Under the pieces are notes generated by a model. The model worked only from the letters and a program-made list of their open reading frames with translations. It was not told where the DNA came from and did no database searches. A program made the position numbers and the translations under genes. Shown here piece by piece: positions 1 through 11,391 of a stretch of 64,000 bases of DNA. This stretch comes from Manis javanica (Eukaryota > Chordata > Mammalia > Pholidota > Manidae). The stretch covers positions 50,477,501 to 50,541,500 of the forward strand of contig NC_133170.1 in NCBI RefSeq assembly GCF_040802235.1, given 5' to 3'. The first letter of the stretch is position 1. The number at the start of each line of letters is the position of its first letter.

Positions 1-470
1 TTAGGATAGTCAGAGAAGGGTTCTCTGGTAAGCTTAGGGTCTGAGTGAACTGAGGACTGAGTCTAGGCTGGAACAGCAGATGAGTTGAGTGTACAGTCCC
101 TGAGCAGGAGTGCACGGGCTTGGGGAAGGAAGAAGGAGGCCTGTGGGGTTGGAGCAAAGTGAGCAGAGACAGAGTAAGAGGAGGCGAAATCAGAGAGATG
201 GTGGCAGCCAGATCAGTAAGGCTTTGTAGAATAGGAATAGGGACTTCTTTATTCTGCCAAGTCACTGCAAGGCTTTAAGCAGAGGACTAACATGATCTGC
301 AGAGACTTTGACAGAATCCTCTTGGAAGGAGTGTTGAGAACAGCATAGGGAGCCCAGAATCAAAGCAGGGAGCCCAGGCAGCCTACTGCTGTGGTCCACA
401 CAAGAGATACCAGCAGACTAGACTAGGTTAATAGATGGGAAGACTAAATGAAGGAGGAAGCAAGTAGAGT
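1..470 (+). repeat. old dispersed mammalian repeat (NEK10 intron)
   Basis: The segment reads like the medium-reiterated repeat whose copies run 'tctaagtg...aagccattggagg...agcaggg...tgacatgatctg', followed by a 'gcagtagtccag' block. Here the matching parts are 'ctttaagcagaggactaacatg' (split across 276-297) and 'ctgctgtggtccacacaag' near 387-405. A second copy of the same family, covering its downstream part, lies at 33040-33740. No coding sequence is seen. The family name was not assigned. Confidence 0.5.
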
Positions 471-578
471 GAGAAAAATATAAACTTCTGTTACCTTGAT
501 AGATCTCCAAGAAGAAAAAGTCCACCAATCAATATGTGAAACAAAAGATGATCTGACTGCCAGAGAGAACTGTACATA

Positions 579-592
579 AATTACAAGACACA
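579..592. repeat. left target-site duplication of L1-A
   Basis: AATTACAAGACACA matches AATTACAAGGCACA at 5966-5979 at 13 of 14 positions. The pair brackets the L1 exactly, its 5' end on the right of this copy and its decayed A/T-rich tail on the left of the other, as expected for target-primed reverse transcription. Confidence 0.85.
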
Positions 593-1538
593 CAGAGGAT
601 TGAAGATGGCGGCATGAGAGGTGAGACAGAGGCTTCCTCCTAACACCGCAAATAATATGAAAATATAATTAATATGACTAATACTGAAAGAGCAACAGGA
701 AAGAGGCCAGCACCAAAATGCATACACCTGGAGACAAGAATAAACCTCACAGAACAGGGTAATGTACCAAAGACGTGACCCGGAGGGACCCAAGCCCTTC
801 TCTCACCCCAGCTCACCGGCAGGAGGAAGAGAAACAGAGCAGGGAGGGAGTAGAGGCCTGGGACTGCTGAACACCTACCTCCGGAGATCTGCTCTGGGAG
901 CACAAACCTACATTTCATGGTGCTTTCATGGTACTCTCATAATTAGGGGGTTGGAAAGCTAAGACAGGCAGAATACCTGGAGAGACTGAGATTCCAGCTG
1001 CTTGTGGAAAACAGGGATCCATATCCAGCTGCTCTGGGACAAAAGAAAGGTGGGCAGTCTGAGAGACATCCTAACAGCAAGAGGGCTGCTAAAGGGGCAA
1101 GGATTGCACAGAGCTTACGGCTCAGGAGAAAGGACAGGTAGACAAAATTGTCCAGGTGCACTCTGCCCAGCAGGTTGGGAACTTTCTCTATCTTCAGGCG
1201 CTCCAGCTCCCTGGCTGGCTACATAGCTCGAAGGACCCCCTCCATGATACGCAGCCTACCGTGACTTTCTCCCAAACAGCCCCATCTGGCTCGCAAACTG
1301 GCAAACCATACCCTGGCATTAGGCCAGTCAGATGGAAGCCCCGTCTAAAGTAAAAACAAACGCAAGGTATAGAGGCTTATACCTGTGTGCTCAGCCCACT
1401 GCTTCTGGCATTGGAGGCCGGCATAGCAGCCAGGAAGGAGGAAACAGCTCTTTCCTCCTGCCAGGCTCCAATACTACTCCCCTGCTACCCCCAATATTGC
1501 TTCAGGGGCTGAGCAGCTCCAGAGAATAGAGATTCTGG

Positions 1539-1553
1539 GCACTAGAGGGTGCC
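1539..1553 (+). promoter_or_regulatory. CTCF-like motif in L1-A 5'UTR
   Basis: GCACTAGAGGGTGCC is at the same place relative to ORF1 as 55213-55227 in L1-B, with two mismatches to the CTCF core. It ends 10 bp before the ATG. Confidence 0.35.
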
Positions 1554-1563
1554 ATACACAAAT

Positions 1564-2256
1564 ATGAAACACCAAAGAAACCTGGTTCAAAGTAAAATTA
1601 TGAATACACCTGAGAAAGATTCAAATGAAATTGACCTCATGAATCTTCCTGAAAGGGATTTCAAAATAAAAATCATTAACATGATCATGGAGGTACAGAA
1701 AAATATTCAAAAACTCAGGAATGAATTCAGGTTGGAGATCCAATCATTGAAGAGCACAATGGACGATATTAAAAGCAGATTAGATATGGTGGAGGAGACA
1801 ATAAATGAAATAGAAATTAGAGAAGAGGAATACAAAGAAGCTGAGGAACAGAGAGAAAAAAGAATCTCTAAGAATGAAAGAATATTGAGAGAACTCTGTG
1901 ACCAATCCAAATGGAACAATATTCGCATTATAGGGGTACTAGAAGAAGAGAGAGACAAAGGGATAGAAAGTGTCTTTGAGGAGGTAATGGCTGAAAACTA
2001 CCCCCATCTGAGGAAGGAGATAGTCTCTCATGCCATGGAGGTACACAGATCTCCCAACACAAGGGACCCAAGGAAGACAACACTAAGACATATAGTAATT
2101 AAAATGACAAAGATCAAGGATAAGGACAGATTATTAAAAACAGCCAGAGAGAGAAATAAGATCACATACAAAGGAAAGCCCATCAGGCTATCATCAGATT
2201 TCTCAGCAGAAACCTTAAGGCCAGAAGAGAGTGGCATGATATATTTAATGCGATGA
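1564..2256 (+). pseudogene. L1-A ORF1p remnant, C-terminus frameshifted
   Basis: ORF1p is the RNA-binding chaperone of LINE-1. The first ATG of the open frame is at 1564 (MKHQRNLVQSK). An N-terminal segment is followed by a coiled coil rich in E, K, I and L (residues about 35-110), then the RRM with NNIRIIGV (about residue 120) and the start of the C-terminal domain (KTTLRHIVIKM). The frame ends early at 2256 because of a one-base deletion near 2217. The rest of the C-terminal domain (WHDIFNAM..., KFEEGIKQYPDKQKLREF) continues in another frame to about 2408. The protein is therefore broken, although about 230 residues remain open. Confidence 0.9.
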
Positions 2257-2709
2257 AGCAGAAGGGCCTCGAACCAAGAACACTTATTCTGGCAATATTA
2301 TCATTTAAATTTGAAGAAGGGATTAAACAATATCCAGATAAGCAAAAGCTGAGAGAATTTACCTCCCACAAACCATCTCTACAGTGTATTTTGGAGGGAC
2401 TGCTATAGATGGAAGTGTTCCTAAGGTTTAATAGCTGTCACCAAAAATAATAAAACCACAGTAAAGAAAGTAGAATAGTTAATTACTAAGCAAATGCAAA
2501 ATTAAATTAACTATCCCCAAAGTCAATAAGCAGATAGACAAAGAGTACAGAATATGATACCTAATATATACAGAATGGAGGAGGAAGAAAAAGGAGGGGG
2601 GAAAAAAAAGAACCTTTAGATTGTATTTGTAATAGCATATTAAGTGAGTTAAGTTAGAATCTTAGATAATAAGGAATTAACCTTGAACCTTTGGTAACCA
2701 TGAATCTAA

Positions 2710-5600
2710 AGCCTGCAGTGGCAATAAGTACATATCTATAGATAATCAGCCTAAATGTACATGGTCTGAAGACCATTCGAAAGACATAGAGTCACTGAAT
2801 GGATAAAAAACACAAGACCTATCTATATGCTGCCTACAAGAGACTCACTTTAAACCCAAAGACATACACAGACCAAAAGTGAAGGGATGGAAAAAGATAT
2901 ATCATGCAACTAATAGGGAGAAAAAAGCAGGGGTTGCAGTACTTGTATCAGACAAAATAAACTTCGAAACAAAGAGAGTCACAAGAGACAAAGAAGAACA
3001 TTACATAATGATAAAGAGGTCAATCCAACAAAGATATAACCATTATAAATATCTATGCTCCCAACACAGGAGTACCTACATATGTGAAACAAATACTAAC
3101 TGAATTAAAAGGGGTAATAGAATACAATGCATTCATTCTAGGAGACTTCAACATTCCACTCACTCTGAAGGACAGATCAACCAGACAGAAAATAAGTAAG
3201 GAGACAGAGGCACTGAACAACACATTAGAACAATGGACCTAAGAGACATCTACAGAACTCTACACCCAAAAGCAGCAGAATACACATTCTTCTCAAGTGC
3301 ACATGGAACATTTTCAAGAATAGATCATACACTAGGCCACAAAAAGAGCCTCGGTAAATTCAAGAAGACTGAAATTGTACCAAACAGTTTCTCACACCAC
3401 AAAGGTATGAAACTAGAAATAAATTATGCAAAGAAAATGAAAAATTCCACAAACACATGGAGGCTTAACAATATGTTCCTAAATAACCAATGGATCAATA
3501 ACCAAACAAAAACAGAGATCAAGTAATTTATGGAGACAAATGACAACAATAATTCAACACCGCAAAATCTGTGGGATGCAATGAAGACCATACTAAGAGG
3601 AAAGAATACTGCAATACAGGTATACCTCAGGAAAGAATAATCCCATATAAGCAGTATAAACTCACACTTAATGAAACTAGAAAAAGAAGAACAAATGAGG
3701 CCCAAAGTCAGTTGAAGGAGGGACATAATAAAGATTAGAGAATAAATAAATAAAATCGAGGAGAATAAAATAATAGAAAGAATCAATGAAAGCAAGAGCT
3801 GGTTCTTCTAGAAAATAAACAAAATAGATAAACCCCTAGCCAGACTTATCAAGAAAAAAAGAGAGTCTACACACATAAACAGAATCAGAAATGAGAAACG
3901 AAAATCACTACGGACATGACAGAAATACAAAGAGTTATTAGAGAATACTATGAAAAATTATATGCCAACAAACCAGATAACCTAGAAGAAATGGACAACT
4001 TTCTACAAAAATACAACTTTCCAAGACTGACCCAGAAGGAAACAGAAAATCTGAACAGACCATTACTGGCAATTAAATTGAACTGGTAATCAAAAAACTA
4101 CCTAAGAACAAAATCCCTGGACCAGATGACTTCACTGCTGAATTTTATCAAACATTTAGTGAACTAAAATTCAGATGGAATCACAAAAGACTCCAAATAG
4201 CCAAAGCAATCCTGAGAAGGAAGAATAAAGCTGGGGGGATTATGCTTCCTGACTTCAAGCTCTACTACAAAGCCACAGTAGTACTAAATACTAGGAATTA
4301 TTGCAATGTAGCAGAAGGGCCTCGAACCAAGAGTACTTTATACAGCAAGATTATCATTTAAATTTGAAGAAGGGATTAAAGAATATCCAGATAAGCAAAA
4401 GCTGAGAGAATTCTCAAGTGCACATGGAACATTTTCAAGAATAGATCATACACTCAAGACAATTTGGTACTGGCACAAGAACAGACCCATAGACCAATGA
4501 AGCAGACTAGAGAGCCCTGACATAAACCCAACCATATATGGTCAATTAATATATGATAAAGGAGCCATGGACATACAATGGGGAAATGACAGCCTCTTCA
4601 ACAAACTGGACAGCTACATGCAAGAGAATGAAACTGGATTATTGTTTAACCCCATACACAAAACTAAACTCGAAAGGGATCAAAGACCTGAATGTAAGTC
4701 ATGAAACCATAAAACTCTTAGAAGACAACATAGGCAAAAATCTCCTGAATATAAGCATGAGAAACTTCTTCCTGAATGCATCTTCTTAAGCAAGGGAAAC
4801 AAAAGCAAAAATGAACTCATGGGACTACATCAAACTAAAAAGTTTCTATATGGCAAAGGACACCATCAACAGAACAAAAAGGCATCCAACAGTATGGGAG
4901 AATATATTTGGAAATGACATATCCAACAAGGGGTTAACATCCAAAATATATAAAGAACTCACATGCGTAACACCCAAAAAGCAAATAACCTGATAAAAAA
5001 ATGGGCAGAGGATATGAAGAGACGGTTCTCCAAAGAAGAAATTCAGATGGCCAACAGACACATGAAAAGATACTCCACATCACTAATTGTCAGAGAAATG
5101 CAAATTAAAACCACAATGAGATATCACCTCACACCAGTTAGGATGGCCAGCATAGAAAAGACTAAGAACAACAAATGCTGGTGAGGATGTGGAGAAAGGG
5201 GAACCTTCGTACACTGCTGGTGGGAATGTAAGCTAGTTCAACCATTGTGGAGAACAATATGGAGGCTCCTCATAAAACTAAAAATAGAAATACCATTTGA
5301 CCCAGGAATCCCACTCCTTGGAATTTACCCAAAGAATACAACTTTTCAGACTCAAAAAGACATATGCACCCTTGTTTATTAAGGCATTATTTATAATAGT
5401 CAAGATATGGAAGCAATGTAAGTGTCCAATCAGTAGATGAGTGGATAAAGAAGAGGTGGTACATATACACAGTGGAATACTTTTCAGCCATAAGAAAGAA
5501 ACAAATCCTACCATTTGCAACATGGATGGAGCTGGAGGACATTATGCTCAGTGAAATAAGCCAGGTGGAGAAAAACGAGTGCCAAATGATTTCCCTCATT
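2710..5600 (+). pseudogene. L1-A ORF2p remnant (endonuclease/RT), heavily broken
   Basis: These are fragments of the LINE-1 endonuclease/reverse transcriptase. Endonuclease pieces lie at 2760-3103 and 3110-3526, including HGTFSRIDH near 3302-3328. A connector follows to about 4140. The fingers/palm segment with the catalytic site is absent. The thumb and C-terminal parts resume at about 4160 and run to about 5600, with open pieces at 4553-4789, 4811-4993 and 4963-5184. There are at least eight frame changes or stops. The zinc-knuckle-like end is recognisable from [15 protein letters not shown] coding near 5215-5250. It cannot make an active protein. Confidence 0.9.
4298..4454 (+). repeat. scrambled internal patch in L1-A
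   Basis: Positions 4298-4412 are a colinear copy of the ORF1 3' end (about 2245-2359; the 102 bases 4311-4412 match 2258-2359 without indels and with about ten differences). It is joined directly to 4411-4454, which is identical over all 44 bases to endonuclease sequence at 3290-3333. The normal ORF2 order then resumes (aagacaatttggtactgg). The two donors meet at a shared TT. Confidence 0.9.
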
Positions 5601-5965
5601 TGTGGAGTATGACAACGAAGCAAAACTGAAGAAACAAAATGACAGCAGACTCACAGACCCCAAGAAGGGACTAGTGGTTACCAAAGGGGAGGGGTGTGGG
5701 AGGGCAGGTCGGGTGGGAGGGAGATGGGGATTGAGGGGTACTATGTTTCATACACATGGTGTGGGGGATCACAGGGAGAACAGTGTACCACATAGAAGGC
5801 CAACAGTGAATCTGTGGCATCTTACTACACTGATGGACAGTGACTGCATTGGGGTATGTGTGGGGACTTAATAATATGGGTAAATGTAGTATCCACATTG
5901 TTTTTTTATGTGAAACCTTCATAAAAGTGTATATCAATAATAGCTTAATTTAAAAAATTTTGTTT

Positions 5966-5979
5966 AATTACAAGGCACA
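5966..5979. repeat. right target-site duplication of L1-A
   Basis: Partner of 579-592 with one mismatch. It fixes the right boundary of the insertion just after a decayed A-rich tail at about 5940-5965. Confidence 0.85.
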
Positions 5980-7914
5980 GTCTCTTGTAGCAAAGCTGAT
6001 AAACTAGTTCTGGAATGGGGAATTTTCATAAGTGAGAGTGTCTGGGGACTGGTTGAGTTCACTCATGAAAATGTGGTTCCTGAAACAGGTCTGTCACTCA
6101 TTGCCTGGCTTTCAGAAGCCCATGTATTGATGGGAAGTTGTCATTTTTTTATTTGGCCAGTTTTAGAACTGGTTCTGGTGATTACATGTAGCCAAGGAAT
6201 AAGCAATTCTTTCCTGAGAAGTTGGGAATATTTTAATCTCATGCCTGTTAAACATCCAGGTGAGTGGGTTTCACAAGAAGAGTAGTAAATAGTAGAAAAG
6301 AGAACATGATTACTGAAGTGGTACTTTCCTATTGAGAAAAACTGAAGCAAATTTTACATATACTTTGATTAATAAAGAACGAGGGAATCAACAAGGCACA
6401 AGAGAAAAGAGTACCAGGCAAGACTTTGCCTCAGGACCTTGGGCTTATCCTTGACCTCTCGGCTTCCGTATCCATCAAATGAGGCTGTTCTGTAGTTTTC
6501 CTTCAGGGCCACTCCACCTTTATAATTGGGGTGTGTGTAGGTGTGTGCATCCCAAACATTTTAAGAATGTGCAAGAGACTGTGGCTGCATCCTAAATTCT
6601 GTTCCTCTCCACTTTCTCCTCTTGACAAGGTCTGGATGGCCAGTGCTGAGGATCAAGTAAAACTCAAAAGTCACCTGCATCATGACCCAGGCCCTCACAG
6701 GGACATGGATAGCAAAAGTCTGATTGGTGAATAATGACTACGTAGCTTCTCCTGGTTAGAGGTTTCCGTGAAGTTCTCAGGATGCCTTTAATAGCATTCT
6801 GGCAAGATTGTGATTGTTTGGGCCAGATGTCAGCCCCCAGCTCAAGCAGTTCTTGTATGGGTATATCTTCCCAATCTCAACCCCCTCCAGGCTCATTTCC
6901 AAAATATTTCACATTTGCAGCAGATATATCAAGCAATTGGATGTAAAATTAGAAGGATACCAATTTATTTTTATCAGAAAATTGACCAGACTTTTGGACA
7001 AAAAGGTAATGCTAAGTAGATCAGGCAATTCTCTTCTAACTGAAATTAGAGAACCAGGGACAGTCTCCCCTCTACAAGAGTTACAGGTGGGGGAAGAGGG
7101 GATATCCTGGCAATCCTAGGAAAATCATACCAGGAAGAGGCCAGTTAAGTGAACCCACTTTAAAATAACAAGAAATTTCATATTAAATAGCAGGGGACTA
7201 TATATAATTAAACACTATCTTAAAAAAATAAATTATGAAAGTAAGATATATTTTATCTTACATTTAGCAAAACCTAAGTTATAACTGCAACTCCGCCCTA
7301 ATAACTAGAACAGAGCAATGGATTCTGCTGACATTTTCTGGCCCACTTTTTCCAACCAAATCAGGTGACATCACCCCCAAATCCTTGAATTCACTTTTGA
7401 CTTTCATAGCATAAAGAGTTTCATCTTTGCAGATCTATTAGAAAGATTCCATCAATTTTTTCTAAAGTCCTCTCCTAATCTTTGTTGTTCAAAACATGCT
7501 TTTCTGAAGTCCCGTCTTGTCATCTTTGTTAATACTCTTCTCCACTGTCAAGTGGCCTCCTCCTGCTGGTGCCACCTTGGTCGGATTCCCACGGTTCAGC
7601 ACCACAGCTTTCAGGAACTTCACAGAATCCCACACTTTTAGCCAGATTCGTAAACTCACATCACAAGTAGATTATGTGATATTTGCATCATATTATGGAA
7701 TCTTCACATTGCCTGGCAATCAGCAAGGAATGGTCAGACCCGCAGAAGAGATATTGGAGTAGAAGTCAACTTTATAATTGCCTGGTTCATTATGGAATAT
7801 GTCAGTTTTGTGGCAACTTTTACTTCCTTATATAACCTCATAGCAACCTAGTCCTGGATACTAAGCACCCTTTGTACTTTGCTGGACAGGCAGGAAAGGG
7901 GTATATTTCGTTTC

Positions 7915-8300
7915 TCTCTCTCTCTTTTTACAAGCAAAGAGTCATTTAATAAAGCAAAATATACACTCAAGGAAGGATTGCAGGTGTGCTCCAGAGGTGA
8001 ACAGTACAGTGGAGGGGTTCAGGTTGGGTAGTCTTATAGCTGGAGTTTAAGTAGGGGTGGAATATTCATTGGATTAAGTGGGGTTTTCTCAGAATAGGGA
8101 GGGATTTCTGAGAAACAGGGTGACACCCAATTTTCACCCTGAGATGGTCTTCCTCATAACTGTCATGGTGCTAAGGAGTGTGATTTTTTAGTATGCGAAT
8201 GAATATATTATGTACTTAGAGATGAAGTCAGGGCCAACTTCTCCTCCATGTTGGGACTAGTCAGTTCTGGCAGGTCTGGTATCTATACCTTCCCTCCCTA
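7915..8300 (-). repeat. possible LTR-like repeat, antisense
   Basis: The minus strand shows an ATTAAA-type signal near 7950, then a purine-rich AGAGAGAGAGA end. The segment holds blocks such as 'ttcaccctgagatggtcttc' that look like an old class I or III retroviral LTR. No terminal TG/CA or target duplication could be fixed, so boundaries and class are uncertain. Confidence 0.35.
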
Positions 8301-9044
8301 CATCCCTCAAGAACAGTTTACACAGAATGTTTAAAATATAAACAAGCATCTAACCAAATATAAACACCAGCCAAAGTCCTCAACCCAGCCTACTCATGTC
8401 TGGCTGGGGATGGATTTATTTTCTAACAGCAGACTCTACTGTGGACAAATGATGTTATGGCAGAAAGAAGAGTTGAAGGGTCAAAATTTGCTTCCATACC
8501 CTGCCACACATCAAAATTCACTTGTAACCAGGAGTAATCTCAGGGTTACTTGTCTTTTGAGATCTGCCTGAGTCTGCAGCATTTGCAGAGTCACATTATC
8601 TGACTCTGGATTAACAAGTCCTGGCTGGTTTCAAATGCTGCCTGGCAATTTTGTTTCTGAGAACAAAGGAGTAATCACAGGTCAATTTTAGGAAAATAAT
8701 CCAGAAAGGGGGTTTCCAGAAGTGTGATTCGGGGCAGACCAAAGCTAAGGACAGGGAAATAGAAGAGAAACAAGAACAACATCACTTGGGCATAAATTAA
8801 ATGAGCTGGAAAGACTCACACTTCACAGATGAAACTAAATTCCCAGTCAGCCACATCCCAGGGTAATACTGAATGGTTTAACATCCTGAATGTGCCCAAT
8901 CCTGTCTTCAGCCAGAACTGGACCCAAGATCAAAGCCCACATGCCCCATCTCATCCAGCCTTTAGTTGTCATTATATAAATAGTTTATATTTACCACATT
9001 TCCCCTTGTGTTGGGATGGTGGGTTAACTGTTTTGCTTACTCTT

Positions 9045-9190
9045 TGTAGACTTTGAGTCCCTAGGAAGAAAGGAACTACATCTTCTATTCATCTTTGTAT
9101 TTTTACCCTCTCTTCCATCTCCACCATTTTCTCCCTCTCTTCCTTGACCAAAGCAGATGTTCAAAAATCTATTTATTGAATTGAATCCAA
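9045..9190 (+). repeat. LINE-2 3' end
   Basis: The segment carries the typical L2 3' order: 'gaactacatcttctattcat', then 'ctttgtattttta', then a 'tattgaattgaat' terminal block. It is diverged and carries no gene. Confidence 0.55.
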
Positions 9191-11292
9191 GCCTTCCAAA
9201 CATTAAATCTGATGTTTGCAAAGAAAGGGGATAAGAAGCTAAGCCAGAAAGGTCCTGAGATGCAATTCTTCTATAAGCCTAAAGTTAGAGGGAAAAGAAA
9301 AAAAAATAAAGGTAGTTCTGATCATTTTAGCAAGGTTATATGGGATGAGAAACAATGGCAGACCTTTACAGTTAAGCCATGTTTTACCCGACCCAGCTTT
9401 TAGAATAGAACTGAACATAACAATCTGTCAGCAGCCAAAGGATGACATAAAAGGATGCTCTTGATGCTCAACATTCCTACATTCCTTCTTGTGCCATGAA
9501 AACAAAGATATGTGTAGTCATCTCTTCCTAGATCAAAGATTTCCAGGGATTGCTCATATTGTAAGCAAATACCCTATCCAATCTAAGCTGCTTCATTAAT
9601 CACTAAGAATTTGAAAAGGCCCTGACGAGAGTTCTTGACTTCAGAACTGTTCAGATCTTTCCGACTGATGGATGCCAATCCTTGCCCATTTATCTTCCCT
9701 GACAAATTCTGCATCTAGGGCCTTCAGAGTGGGGACACAGTGCAGTCCTCTCACTTCTGTAATACAGGAAGTGTTGTACCTCCCTTACAGCACCGAACCA
9801 AAAAATGGCCTATTGAACACCATTTCAAGAGTCCATGAGCGGTGAAAAAAAAAAAGTCTATGACAAGCTGTCTTCAAAACAAAGGACTTCATTTCCTACT
9901 GTCATTTCAAGCATAATTATTCTGCTACTAACCATTGTTCTACTCTGTTCAAGCTCAAGAAGAAAACAGTACAGGATAATTTCATGTCCTTTGCAGTGTT
10001 CATGAATCTTACAATAATCTTCAAGCATACTGTAAAGAACTGAGCAGGGACTCAATTACATAACCATGGAAAATATCTCAGGCTTCTTGTGTCATCTGAA
10101 CCAGTAAAATAATCCTCTGCTGAAGCCAAGTACAAAGATGCAGTCCCAGTCCAGGGTTGCTTTAAACTAAACAAATGTGCTTAGCTGTCACTGTCCAGTA
10201 CTTAAACACGTAATACTAAATAACTCCATAGAAAAAATCAAATCATTAGGCTGTCAATATATTGAAGATATCAAATATACTTGGGTATATTTAGTAGCTG
10301 ATTCATCACAGAGGACCCATCAGGATGCTATTCTACTTAAAGCCAGCCACTGCACTGGACCAAGTCAGAGTTTTATTTCAGTCAAGACGTTAAATCATGA
10401 ACAATTCTCCTATTTTACAGAAAAGGAATAATTTTTTCCCATCTCACTGGCATAGAATTTAGATATCTTGATTAAGTCTCAAAGTGATGCGGAGGATTCA
10501 AGGTCCTTGATAGGCATTTTTTCAGCCAATGCCTGTGGGAAGAGAGCCTGGGGCTCCTGGGAAGGGAGGAGGCAAGGTCCTACCATGACAAAATGTCTGC
10601 AGCCTCCTTCATACCTGGTAACAGCATAGCCAGCTCTTGGCTTAAGTGGCTCAGAATGGAGAGAAAATCCAATCCTGACTGCAATCCAGCACCACTCAAT
10701 TGCTCACTGAAGGCCCTTGGTGTTTACAAGAGAGAATCTACACAACTTGCTAACTAATCCTTCTCTATGGTCCCAACACGGCACCTGTATTAGGACAAAG
10801 GAGATCAATGGAAAGAATGTTTGATGTGGTCCTGGGAAGAAATGTCATCACAGAGATAAATGCTACACAATCATTCTTTCCCAAAGTCCAGGCTGGGGCA
10901 GCTCAACTAATTGGTCGTTGCACTGATTGCAAACCCGTACCCTGAGGATGTTGGCCATGGTGTTATCAATGCCACTTCATAAGGACCCTGGCAATAAACT
11001 GCTCCTGAGTATCTAGATTCAAAATAAGGAAAATTGGAATGTGAGCATTTTCCCATTCATTACCTTATCTACCCTAAAATTCAGCTTAGTTCAGTACTTC
11101 ACCAGAATGATTTTAATGAGATAACCCGAAATGCCTGTTCATTTACCTCCTTCTAAATTGCCTTTGCTCTATTTTATCCTTTCAGTATGTTGTGTCCAAT
11201 ATTATAAATCATGTCAAACCATATCCTAGAAATAAGATAAATAAAATATGCTATTTTGGGATAAATGTCTGTCTCTCCTGGTTCAACCTTAC

Positions 11293-11391
11293 CTGCATAT
11301 GAGTCTGTTTTTCACCAGGGCTGTAAAGATCTCCTGAAAGAGTTCATGCTGGGGGTGTGTGCTGAAATGTCTCTCATTCTTGTAGTTTATA
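11293..11391 (-). CDS. NEK10: NEK10 coding exon (99 bp)
   Basis: On the minus strand, acceptor TTTTATCTCAG/T opens the exon and donor GCAG/GTAAGG closes it. It encodes (S)INYKNERHFSTHPQHE, then LFQEIFTALVKNRLIC, matching the region of NEK10 that follows the LEH/NFS motif and precedes the armadillo-like repeats. It enters in phase 2 (1 base completes a Ser codon) and leaves in phase 2, so it joins cleanly to the exon at 13049-13179. There is no stop in frame. This is the most 3' NEK10 exon in the window; the armadillo and kinase domains are off the left edge. NEK10 is a NIMA-family kinase linked to motile cilia and to the DNA-damage G2/M response (known for the family, not visible here). Confidence 0.93.

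Larger units (their letters stand above)
593..5965 (+). mobile_element. L1-A: full-length, inactivated LINE-1
   Basis: This is a sense-strand LINE-1 with a GC-rich 5'UTR (about 596-1563, starting near GAAGATGGCGGCATGAG), ORF1, ORF2 remnants and a 3'UTR with a G-rich tract (about 5680-5740). A 14-bp target-site duplication flanks it. It is older than L1-B at 54448: it carries many stops and indels, and about 1.1 kb of the reverse-transcriptase region is missing at about 4150. Sequence resembling the start of the palm domain runs straight into the block that corresponds to 59035 onward in L1-B. A displaced ORF1/endonuclease patch sits at 4298-4454. It lies antisense to NEK10, inside an intron. 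Confidence 0.95.
5980..11292. other. NEK10 intron, no exon found
   Basis: This 5.3-kb stretch follows the most 3' NEK10 exon seen in the window. I looked on the minus strand for the next NEK10 coding exon (expected to begin with an EWVN-like codon run) and found none, so it probably lies beyond the left edge. A possible LTR-like segment is at 7915-8300 and a LINE-2 3' end at 9045-9190. The short open frames here have no recognisable similarity. Confidence 0.7.

Noticed and set aside
9858..10055. 65-codon minus-strand frame resembling a NEK10 exon position
   Set aside because: No splice sites in phase and no similarity to NEK10 after the VKNRLI region.
11045..11075. Possible next NEK10 exon from 'aatgaatggg' on the minus strand
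   Set aside because: The expected Trp-Val-Asn codons do not follow and no acceptor fits.
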